From: Vitrella brassicaformis
Lineage: Eukaryota; Sar; Vitrellaceae
Length of the DNA: 64,000 bases
Direction: 5' to 3'
Assembly (NCBI GenBank): GCA_001179505.1
Contig: CDMY01000821.1
Coordinates: 114,546-178,545, forward strand
The position numbers were made by a program, and so were the translations under genes. Numbering within the stretch: the first letter of the stretch is position 1; each line of letters opens with the position of its first letter. Shown here piece after piece: positions 12,437-21,615 of the stretch. A model generated the notes under the pieces. It was not told the DNA's origin. It worked only from the letters and a program-made list of their open reading frames with translations, and made no database searches.

Positions 12437-14537
12437 ATGCGTAGGGGGTTGGGAAAGCCGCCAGCTGGCGAGCCGGCGAAAAAGAAACAAAAGGCATCTT
12501 CACCAGCTGCTGCCTCGTCGGCAGCGCCCATGTCTTTGCCGCGCCTCTGGGGGGACCGCATTCGTGTCGTTCGCCCCTCTCCGTCGCTCACGCCGCCCCA
12601 GATCATTGGCCGTCTCGCTGACTTCGCCCAACAGCCGCCGACCAGTAGTGCCGCATCGCCGACCAGCAGTGCCGCATCGCAAGGGTCTTACGTCCTGTAT
12701 TGGATGCAAACGGCTGTTCGAGGACACGAGAATCCTGCGCTCGATGTCGCCTGGATGGCGGCACGACAGTTGGGCCTGTCGCTAGTCATCTGTTCGTGTC
12801 TACTGGCGGGACATCCTCATGCAAACGACCGACGGTAAGATCTGAGCCTCACAAGCCTCAAAGCATCAACCCACCACTCGTTCGTTGTGCTACTATGTGT
12901 GTGACCAGGTGGTCATTCCTGCTTGAGGGCCTGCGCGACGCCGGTGACGAGTTGGAGAGGCGTGGAGGAGCCCTCTTCCTCCACATCCAGCGCTCGGGCG
13001 GTTCGCCCGCCCACTCATGGCAGGGGATGCTGTCGCTCGCCCGCGGCGCCACCCTCACAGTGACGGAGGACATGCCAGTCGAACCGCACAGGGGCTGGAC
13101 ATTGGCCATCACAGAGGCGCTCAACAGCCGCCAGCAAGAGCACGACAGCGGTGTGATCGACCTTACGGACGAGCGCGACACCGTCGGCTCATCTGGCGGG
13201 GGCCTCTGGGCGGTCGACACAGCGTGTGTGGTGCCGTGCATCCAAGTGGGCCGGGCCTACGAGCGTGCATTCGCGTTCAGATCGGCGACGGCCGGCTATC
13301 GGTCGGCAGCCATGGGGATGCTTCAGCGGTACAATAAGTTCGACGGCATTGGGCTGGGCGATGTGACGCTGAGTGAGGGGCAGGTGGGGTGGATGGATGG
13401 CTGGGACGTCATCAAGGCCAACTCACAGACACTCAGCAGCATAGCTGAAATCGTAGCAGACACGCCTGTTGATCACACGGTCAGCACAATGACACACAGA
13501 CATGCAGCCTGCAGGTATCTCTTTGTTTGCGTGTGTCATCCATCCATCATATTCAGGTGCCCCCTTCCCCTTCGCTGAGCGGTGGCGCTGCGGGCTACGC
13601 CCAGTGGGAGGTGTTCAAGAGCTCAGGACGGCTGAAGAATTACGCCAAGACGCGGAACGACATCCTCACTCCGGATGGCGTGTCGAGACTCAGTCCTTAT
13701 CATCACTGGGGCATGGTGAGAACGACCATAGAATGGGCAGAGGGATATATGCCACAGAGGATCCATCCATCCATGTATCCATCCATCCATCCATTTGTGT
13801 CTTCATACCCTGCCTGCTTGTGTAGGTGTCTCCCTTCCGCATCGCGCGTGAGGGCGCGGCCGTCTACAAGTTTCAGGATGAGTTCCTGGTCTGGCGGGAG
13901 CTGGCCTACAGCTTCTGCCACTACCGGTATCCCCAGCACTCAACGCTCGATGGGGTACCCAAGTGGGCGCGTGACACGCTGCAGCAGCACGCGGCAGATG
14001 CACGCGAGGCGCTGCCGTTGGCGCAGCTGGAGGGGGCGTCGACCGGCGATCCTGTGTGGGACGCTGCGCAGCGGTGCCTCAACAGACACGGAGAGCTGCA
14101 CAACAACATCAGGTCAGATGTGCGCAGTGAGTCAGGCACAACAAACCATGCAAATGCTGTCAACGTTATGTGTTTGCAGGATGACTTGGGCGAAGGCGAT
14201 TCTGAGGTGGGCACCGACGCCCGGCGATGCGCTGCAGTGGGCCATCCATCTCAACCACAAATACGCCCTCGACGGATGCGACCCATGCTCATACGCCGGC
14301 ATCCTCTGGTGCTTCGGACAGGTGCGACAGACATACAACCACTGAAAACACAAATCAGTCGTAAGTCTACTTGGACTGTGTATGTCTGTGATTCAGTTCG
14401 ATGGCCCCAAGTCACCGGAGCGGCCCATTTTTGGCCGTGTGCGCGGAAGGCCGACCAGCATCCACAACGCCAAGCTTGCCGGCTACCGGCGCATTGTGGA
14501 TCGGGACACGTATGGGGCGGCCAGGCGGACCCCGTGA
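12437..14537 (+). CDS. Class II CPD photolyase (deoxyribodipyrimidine photo-lyase)
   Basis: Predicted FAD-dependent, light-driven repair enzyme for cyclobutane pyrimidine dimers. The N-terminus is short and basic with a KKKQK cluster that could be a nuclear signal. The alpha/beta photolyase domain begins at GSYVLYWMQTAVRGHENPAL. Later exons read WSFLLEGLRDAGDELERRG, YAQWEVFKSSGRLKNYAKTR, DEFLVWRELAYSFCHYR (conserved FAD-domain helix), MTWAKAILRWAPTPGDALQW with NHKYALDGCDP (conserved near the C-terminus of class II enzymes), and ERPIFGRVRGRPT. The reading frame ends at TGA 14535-14537. At least five introns are visible, two with ATCC-type simple repeats. The exon order and the EFLVWRELAY and LDGCDP motifs together separate class II from class I photolyases and cryptochromes. 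Confidence 0.87.
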
Positions 14538-15143
14538 AGTAAGCGAGCAACCGGGCGGCCGGGCCAGACGTAGACAGACAGATAGGGTGTGTGCCGGCTC
14601 TCTCAGTGGATGAAGTGGGCCAGATCAGTCAGTCTGCAGTCATGACATGGGGATGAAATGCCGTCATTGAGGGGGATGTGCGAACTTTCCTGCCTGCCCT
14701 CCTGGGTGCACGAGAGGCCGTGTGTCCCCTTGCTGACCGGATTGCACCCCCATGGCATCACCGCACCGCACACGAGATGAGATGAGTCATATGCATATTT
14801 ATCTTTCCTTCGCGCAGACTGCGGTGGAAAGGCAGATGGGATGGATGGGTGTCTGTAGTGTTCTGTTGATACGTGCGAGAGTGTACATATGGCAGGCAAC
14901 TCACCAGCAAAGCTGGCAGTCCAGCGAAGCTGGCAGTGCCAAGACACGCAGGGCAGGAAGCCATTACGATTCAAGTACGTTTCAGTGCAAATATCAGTCG
15001 TAGCTAATATCATATATGCTCCCATGTCGTGAAGTCAAGAGAAGTTTCCTGACGTCGACAGGCACTTCAGATCTCATCCCTCTCTCACAGATACCCATTC
15101 CCTCCCCTCCCCTCTCCAGTGTTCGTTCCAGTGGGTGAGTGAG
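14538..15143. other. Convergent 3' intergenic region
   Basis: This lies between the photolyase stop (+) and the glutaredoxin-like stop (-). Two short near-identical copies of CCAGC(A/G)AAGCTGGCAGT-type sequence occur at about 14910-14940. I see no gene here. Confidence 0.4.
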
Positions 15144-15741
15144 TCAGTAGAGTGCGACAGGCAGCTCTCCCTTGAAGTATCCCTCTTCCCGCTTGGGCGA
15201 CCCAACCTTGGTCTGCAGCTCACCAGCCGTGTACAGCTTGAGCAAGTCGTCGTGGTCACCCACCCACTGCCCGTCCTTCATCAACATCGGACCTCTTCGA
15301 CGCCGGCTGGACAGGCAGACAGACAAGAGGTATGACACAATCCGTCAGTGCCCATGTGATGTGTGTCGGCATCTGACTATACCTGGAAGTGATAGCATAT
15401 CCGAGAAGGGCTGGGTGCTGCGTGACATCGATGGCCATAAGAGGCACGGCCTGCACCTGGGTGAGCATCTTGACCACGTTGAGGCTCAGCTCACTGCGCG
15501 GGGCGTCTGGTGTGCCCTCCATGAAGAGCACCAGTGCATTGTCGCGTGTGGTCCTGGCCATCTCCTGGTCCACTGCCGCCTTGTTGGTCTGGTACTCCTT
15601 GAGCGCCACGTCGGCGTACTTATCGTACAGGGCGGCAGCTGACGCCAGCAAAGGATGGGTCGACAAAGAGCGGGAGAATTTGGCAGATCCAGCTCCAGCC
15701 TGGCGCACTGAGCAACGTAATGCGCTCCTCAACCCCAGCAT
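15144..15741 (-). CDS. Mitochondrial glutaredoxin-like protein lacking the CGFS cysteine
   Basis: Two exons. The first starts at ATG 15741-15739 with an Arg/Ser/Ala-rich, acid-free stretch (MLGLRSALRCSVRQ) typical of a mitochondrial presequence. A monothiol-glutaredoxin fold follows: VLFMEGTPDAPR matches the family's beta1-loop, and AVPLMAIDVTQHPALLGYA the next strand and helix. A short intron (about 15317-15382) separates the second exon, GPMLMKDGQWVGDHDDLLKL, which matches the cis-Pro and GG(C/L)D region, ending PVALY-stop at 15144. At the position where family members have CGFS the sequence reads SELS, so the Fe-S/glutathione-ligating Cys is absent. It may be a structural or regulatory relative of GLRX5 rather than an Fe-S carrier. 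A weak alternative is a sequencing error. Confidence 0.65.
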
Positions 15742-15760
15742 CTTGCAGCGGGGATTTTTG

Positions 15761-15769
15761 GCGAGCTCC
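15761..15769 (-). promoter_or_regulatory. GGAGCTCGC promoter motif variant
   Basis: In the 103-bp divergent gap between the glutaredoxin-like and nucleoside transporter genes, the minus strand reads GGAGCTCGCC next to a T-run. It shares the AGCTCGC core with the other promoter motifs listed. Weak evidence on its own. Confidence 0.2.
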
Positions 15770-15844
15770 CCACGAAACCCTAAAGCATTCCGTGAAACTG
15801 CTCGGGTCGGAAACCTGAACCTTTTGTTGGGACCGGCAAGACGG

Positions 15845-16423
15845 ATGAGTTCAACACCGAAAACAGACGTCCCTGCTGACCTCGAGGCTCAGGACTCGCA
15901 GGACAGCAAGGAGAGCATCAAGAAGCTGGAGCAGGCCTCACCCAGGAAGATCTCTCCAGCTGCCGACAGTTATGAGGCAGATCCCGAGGACGGACGTGAG
16001 GACGGCAGCACAGAGGAGCTGGTCAAGGCAAAGCCATCGCCCTCACACCGGTTGCTGCGGCGGGTCTTCACCATTATCCTCATATGGGCTCTCATTGCCT
16101 ACTCTATCGCTGTAAGCCAAGCCAGCTCAAGCAACAATGCAGTGCACACACACCCAGCACAGCACGCCATTGTGTGTTGGTGATGGATGGACTTCAGGCG
16201 TACGTCATATCATGGCCATCGCCGAATGCGACGGCGCTGCTGGTGATGGAGTGCGTGGCCATGTTCATCTTTTTGTGTTCGTACATCGGCCGTCGGCACT
16301 CGAAGGAGATCACGGCCTTCCTGTCGAGCACTGAGCAATTCTTTTATGACATGGGGAGAAAGACTGCATTCAAGGCAAGCTAGCTACTGCACTGGGCGGT
16401 GCATGAGCGGCATGGAGTTGGCG

Positions 16424-16460
<37 letters not shown>

Positions 16461-18421
16461 TGTGTGCAGGTGATAGTGATTGTTGTTCTCGCTGCTGCCA
16501 TCTTGGCCATCGTGCTTTATGAAGTCTGGGGTAGGCTGGCATTTGATAATCCGTCCGTCGATCCATGTGTGTGTTGATGCTACATCGTGTGTTTGCAGGT
16601 GAGTTCGAGCGACTGATCTCTGCGTGTGGACTGGTCTTCTTCATCGCCGCCGGATATCTGTTTAGCTGGAAAAGGAAACACGTCAACTGGTCAGCCAGCC
16701 CCCCAGCCAGACAGATAGCTATCTGTGACGCTGCTCCACGCCAATCTCTCTCTTCTGTTGGCCCCCTGTGTGTGGTGGCTGCGTGTTGCGTGCAGGCGTC
16801 CGGTGGTGTGGGGGTTCCTGCTGCAGTTTGTGTTCGCCTATATCATCCTGCAGACGGACTGGGGCCGATCAGCGTTCACCTTCCTGGGCGAGCAGGTCAC
16901 GGCCTTCCTCAACTACTCACAAGCGGGGGCTGAGTTCCTGTTTGGGTACCTGAGCAAGCCGCTGGAGATCTCACCCGACCTCACCCTCTTCGCACCGTTC
17001 GCCTTCTTCGTGCTGCCGCTCATCATCTTTTTCTCGGCTGTGACGTTCATTCTTTATTATCTGGGGGTGCTCCAGGCAGTTATCGAAGTCATCGCACGGG
17101 TGAGCGAGACGGAGGGAGGGACGGCAGCGCACAGGCCTTCGTGTGTGTCTATTGTATTGTCCTGTGTTGTGTTGTGTGCGAGCGGACTTAGGTCATGGCG
17201 CTGACGATGGGGACGTCTGCGAGTGAGTCGCTCAATGCAGCTGGTAACATATTCATCGGTCAGACTGAGGCACCGCTGCTCGTCCGGCCGTTCTTGAAGG
17301 ACATGACAATGTCAGAACTCCACGCCGTCATGGTGAGCTGAGCGGGGTGGGGGGGGGTCTGCCTGCCGACCGAATGGTCGACAGATAAATAGATGTGCAT
17401 TTATTTGATGCTTGGTTCCATAATTCAAGACTGGAGGATTCAGCACGATCGCGGGCAGTGTGTTGGGAGCCTACATCTCCTTCGGCGTGCCGGCGGAACA
17501 CCTCTTGGCTGCCTCCATCATGAGTGCCCCAGCAGCCCTCGCCCTCAGCAAGTTGATCTACCCCGAGACAGAGGAGAGCAAGACCAAAAGCACGGCGGAC
17601 AAGCCCATCGAGGTGGCGCCCGACGAGGCCTCCAATGTCATAGAAGCTGCGACCAACGGAACGACAGTTGCCGTCACGCTCGTGGCCAACATCGCCGCCA
17701 TGCTGATCGCCTTCCTGGCTATCCTGGCTGCACTGAACAATTGGGTGGGGTTCTTTGGGAGGCTCGTGGGGTGGGAGGAGGCCTCCTTCGACCGGCTTGT
17801 TGGGTATCTCATGTACCCCGTGGCTTGCATTATGGTACCGTGGGGGCGTCCAGTCCAGCAACCACACACAGAGGCAGAGGATAGGATGCCTGTCGTGACA
17901 CGTGTCGGCTGTGTGTTTGTGTGTTCAGGGGGTGCCCTTAGTCGATTGCGAGAGAGTTGGGTATTTGATCGGCATCAAGGTGTTCGCGAATGAGTTCGTG
18001 GCCTACCTCAAACTCGCCGAGTTCATTACTGCGGGCAACCTCACAAAGCGCGCTGAGGTCATCGCCACGTACGCCCTCTGCGGCTTCAGCAACTTTGCAT
18101 CACTGGGCGTACAGGTACCTAGGAAGGCAGGCACATATGTGTGAGTGGAATGCATGATTGTGTGGTGTCCATTCGATGCAGGTTGGCGGGCTGAGTCCGA
18201 TGGCGCCCAATCGCAAGAAAGACCTCACGACACTGGTCAGTCAGTCGACAGGGAGAGGGTATGGTGTGTAGTGGATGGTTGGTCTGCGGCTGGTGTCATG
18301 TCATCCCGTGTGTAACTGTGACTCTGTGTGTGTGTGTGTGTGTGTGCAGGTGTTCAGTGCCATGATCGGTGGCAACATGGCCTGCTTTATGACTGCATGC
18401 ATCGCCGGCTTCTTCTCATGA
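15845..18421 (+). CDS. Concentrative nucleoside transporter (CNT / SLC28 family)
   Basis: Predicted ion-coupled nucleoside importer. ATG at 15845-15847 opens an acidic, Ser-rich cytosolic N-terminus of about 75 residues, then the first membrane span ([15 protein letters not shown]) ending at donor 16111. Further spans lie in the exons at 16198-16374, 16470 onwards ([20 protein letters not shown]) and 16795-17100. The CNT signature is at about 17193-17330: [15 protein letters not shown] followed by [13 protein letters not shown], the substrate- and cation-binding re-entrant region. It continues with [14 protein letters not shown] and [16 protein letters not shown] (about 17980-18115), the second core repeat, and ends with a last span ([18 protein letters not shown]) at TGA 18419-18421. 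The 16375-16469 intron appears to use a GC donor (AAG/GCAAGC). Several introns end in long (TG)n tracts before CAG. Family assignment is secure; substrate preference is not visible. Confidence 0.9.
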
Positions 18422-19666
18422 TAATGTTAATAATGCATGGGCATGGACGCACTTAACGCTCCCTCGTCGGTCTTTTTGCCTCTCTGGCTGTTCGTCCCTC
18501 TCTGTGGAAGAGTGTGTCTGTGTTGCCCTGTCTGTCCACCTGTTTGTCAGGTGCGCTTCTGTTTTTTTGCGGAAGCGATCAGGGAGGGGTCATGTTGTCA
18601 TTCACTATAGCGGGGCATGGATTGTACGAGTGGTGTGGCACATACATCTTCCTGTCTCCCCCTCTCTGTATCTGTCTCTGTCTCTGTATGTCTTCGTGTG
18701 TGGTGAGCCTGATTTGTGCAGATGAGCCACTGTAGCGTTATCTGTCTATCTGCCTGTGTTGTCGACGAGCACGTGATTGTCTGCTCCCTCCATCAACTCG
18801 CTGTGGTGAATGTGCGGCGGCAAGCCCGTCAGAGGGTCTGCCCGTCGACCGTTCGCCGCTGCTGTGGGTACGGAGGGACAGAGGCGGGCTCTATCGAATC
18901 GACAGCTCTGGAGGAAAGGCGAGGGCTTTGTCATACAAGTAAAGTGTACGTGTATACTGAGTGAGTGCCAGAGAAGAAAGATGTCAGGGAGATCGACGAC
19001 ATAACGCTGGCTGCGTGACGTGACGCTTGCAGAGCTGCGCTCATGTGATGTGGTTGGTGTCTACATGCGCGTGTCCACACACACATGCGCAGAGACATGA
19101 TTCCGTATGTGTGTGTTGTGGAGAAGAGACACGCAGTTCGTTCAACAGGCAGATCCGCGGCCAGTCCGGCATTCAATGTCATTGCATTGTATGCATGTCA
19201 GACAAACGAAAAAGGGAGCACACAGTAGACAGATCTACGCTGCATGGCAAGAAATGGACTGGACAATACACACACACACACACACACACACACGAGAGAG
19301 AGAGAGAGAGAGACTCACGGCACCGCATCAGAATCGGCTACAGAAAATGGAGTGCCGCAATTTACGAGAAAAACACATTGCAGGCGCCGGGCAGTGTCAA
19401 GCCGGAGGCGACATTTAAAGCCAATGGCGTGTGTCTGTATTTGGGTGGAAGATGCATGCTTCATACTTTGCACTGCTTGACAGGGACAGAGAGACACGAC
19501 GAACGCCTTTACGAAAACTCGAGGTCCAAAATGCGCATTGAAGGACCAATGCAGTGTACTCCGAGAAAGGCAACGTGGTCCACCAGCATGGACACACGGA
19601 CATAACCACGATATGTCATGTGCGTCTCAAAGCGCTTGACGCAATCGCTTGACTCAATCGCAACCG
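18422..19666. other. Convergent intergenic region with simple repeats
   Basis: About 1.2 kb lies between the nucleoside transporter stop (+) and the chagasin-like stop (-). It holds T/C-rich probable 3' UTR, CTGT/TCTG repeats and the (CA)n(GA)n tract listed separately. The open frames crossing it are low-complexity and show no recognisable domain. Confidence 0.5.
19267..19313. repeat. (CA)n-(GA)n compound microsatellite
   Basis: A CA dinucleotide run of about 27 bp abuts a GA run of about 20 bp. Confidence 0.9.
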
Positions 19667-20272
19667 CTACATAGCCGCTTCGTCGCTTTTCGGTAATACG
19701 GTGACATGCAGCTGTCTGTCGAGTTTGTACCGGTACTTGTAGTCACCGTCAGGGTACTTCAGCAACCGAGGCAGCACATAACCATACTCCAGCACCACCT
19801 GCCCCTCCTTTAATGCCACAAAGCGTCGCTTCTCGGTGCCCATCATGCCGTAGCCCAGGGAAGGGGGGCCGACAGGGACGCGGGATGTGGTGCGATAGAT
19901 GTCGTCTTCGATGAGGACGCCGGTCGGCTGGGAGGAAGACGATGACGGGGAACCAGAAGCAGGGTGGGTCTCGAAGATCCACTGGTAACCTGAATGTCGA
20001 CGACACAACAAATTGAGGGGCTGTCGACTGTTGTCGACTGACAATCCTGTCTCACCGGTCTGTGGATTGCTCTTTCGGTCAAAAACAAGTGCATCCCCAA
20101 CGCACATCTCGACAGCCGGTTTCTCCTCTCCCTCCTCAATGATGATCTCTCGCCCCGTGTGCTGTTGGTGGACGCGCTGCTGCTCTTTGAAAGCATCGAA
20201 CGCCGCGGTTCGCACGTCAGTGAGTGACTGAGGAGCTCTCATATCGTCACCAGTCGCCTTCTCCTCGTTCAT
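19667..20272 (-). CDS. Chagasin-family (I42) cysteine protease inhibitor
   Basis: Two exons. ATG at 20272-20270 begins MNEEKATGDDMR; there is no signal peptide, so a cytosolic protein is likely. Exon 1 ends SNPQTG at donor about 20056, and exon 2 resumes YQWIFE, so splicing creates NPQTG-YQW. This is the first inhibitory loop of chagasin/ICP proteins (consensus NPTTG[YF]xW). The second loop is seen as SLGYGMMGTEKRRF, corresponding to the G-x-G-G-TE segment, and the last strands as LEYGYVLPRLL then LHVTVLPK. The third loop (RPW/F in classical chagasins) is replaced by LPRLL. An N-terminal helical extension of about 60 residues precedes the fold. I42 inhibitors block papain-family proteases by inserting these loops into the active site. 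The fold call is good; inhibitory activity is inferred. Confidence 0.72.
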   Translation of the reverse strand: MNEEKATGDDMRAPQSLTDVRTAAFDAFKEQQRVHQQHTGREIIIEEGEEKPAVEMCVGDALVFDRKSNPQTGETGLSVDNSRQPLNLLCRRHSGYQWIFETHPASGSPSSSSSQPTGVLIEDDIYRTTSRVPVGPPSLGYGMMGTEKRRFVALKEGQVVLEYGYVLPRLLKYPDGDYKYRYKLDRQLHVTVLPKSDEAAM

Positions 20273-20375
20273 GTCGTGTCGCAGCCGCACCAGATCTCAC
20301 ACTGAGCTGATGGAGATCACAGTGGCATCGTTTCCGGCAGCAGCGCCTCGGTCAAGATTTGGCTGGGGTCTAGGG

Positions 20376-20386
20376 TTTAGCTCGCA
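20376..20386 (+). promoter_or_regulatory. TTTAGCTCGCA motif in divergent promoter
   Basis: It sits in the 177-bp gap between the chagasin-like start (20272, -) and the next gene (20450, +). It matches the element at 35169-35179 over all 11 bases. Confidence 0.45.
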
Positions 20387-20449
20387 TAGAAAAGTGGAAA
20401 GGGGAAGCAGTGTGTCGCTGAAGATAGATTCCTTGCCGTGGTTGGATTG

Positions 20450-21414
20450 ATGGAAGAGGCCAGTCTGCTGGCCATTCATGACAAGGCCAAGAAGGACAAG
20501 GCCAAGAGGGGCAAACGCGGAGGCCTTGGAAACGTCGCGGGGAACGCCACACAGCAGCACCACAAAGTGCCAAGCAGGTGCATACGCACCCTCACACACA
20601 CTCGCACCCACATACCACACCGGTCATTTGTCTGTGCCTGCTCCCTGCCTGTCTGTCTACCTACCTGTCTGCCTGCCTGCCTGCCTGCCTGTATCCTGTC
20701 TGTCTGCAGACATACGCCCCTGCACCTGTCGTTTGTCAAGTCCAGCAAGAAGCATGAGTCCCTGCACCCCACCAAAGTGGAGATCATCGGCCACGAGGAC
20801 GAGCACGAGCACAAGGAGGAGGAAGAGGACGCCAATGCCCAGGCAGAGCAGCACAAGGAAGAGGAGGAGGAGCCCCCCATGACTGCGAGGGCGAAGTGGA
20901 AGCGGCAGTCTGACGGCGAACAGAAGTGGACGGTCGACGCGAAGAAGGCAAAGAAGATGGAGTGCCTCACTGTCCATGTAAGTATGGGCGTAAGAGTGTT
21001 TACTCAGTCAGTCAGTCAATCAGTCGGTCAGTCAGTCACACACGCAGGACGCATGGGTCAATGCATGTGTGTGCGTGCCTGCCTGCCTGCCTGTCTGCCT
21101 GTCTGCAGACGTCTATGTCAGCTGTCAAGCTCTCTGCCGTGCTCGACTCCCACGTGCCATCAGATGAGTCACTTGTGGCGACCATCGTCACCGCACACGG
21201 ACCTGCAAAACGAGCGGACATCGTGACACAGTCGAGCCAGGGCGACTACGTGAGTGTGAGGAACTGTACTGTGCACCACCTGAGCGGAAGCTGGTCGTCT
21301 GGCGTGCTGTATGCTGCCCTGGAGGATGACAGCGGGTGTGCGCATGTGGGGTTGGCTAAGAGGAAGACACTGAGGGTGAAGGATGGCTTCCAGATGACTC
21401 TTGTCAGACACTGA
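20450..21414 (+). CDS. Unknown acidic/basic protein with C-terminal globular domain
   Basis: Three exons. Exon 1 (20450-20578) starts MEEASLLAIHDKAKKDKAK and is Lys-rich, with a core resembling FAM32A-like or nucleolar basic proteins. Exon 2 (about 20709-20978) contains a Glu/His-rich tract (HEDEHEHKEEEEDANAQ) and then basic residues (WKRQSDGEQKWTVDAKKAKK). Exon 3 (about 21109-21414) encodes a beta-rich segment with paired small residues (SAVKLSAVLDSHVPSDES; GSWSSGVLYAALEDDSGCAH) ending TLVRH-stop. The intron at 20579-20708 has CTGC/CTAC repeats and the one before exon 3 has CAGT repeats. I do not recognise the family. The divergent partner is the chagasin-like gene, sharing a 177-bp promoter. 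Confidence 0.6.
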
Positions 21415-21615
21415 GTGAGTTAGTTACACATCTATGGACATCCGTCCAGAGGATGGGCACTGATGGACAAGGAGTGGAGGACACACACGCATCGCATTGC
21501 ATCGCATCTATAGAGATGCAATATTGCATTGAATGAGCGAATCAATCGTTCACGCCTCTGCAGACAGTCAGGACATGCACGTACGCTACGCGCAACGCAA
21601 ACAGGTATCAATCAG
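21415..21615. other. Short convergent gap
   Basis: About 200 bp separate the two convergent stops. I see nothing else here. Confidence 0.4.

Noticed and set aside
18504-19605. Several open frames of 60-190 codons between the transporter and the chagasin-like gene
   Set aside because: Low-complexity translations of TCTG, CA and GA repeats, with no domain or convincing splice sites.
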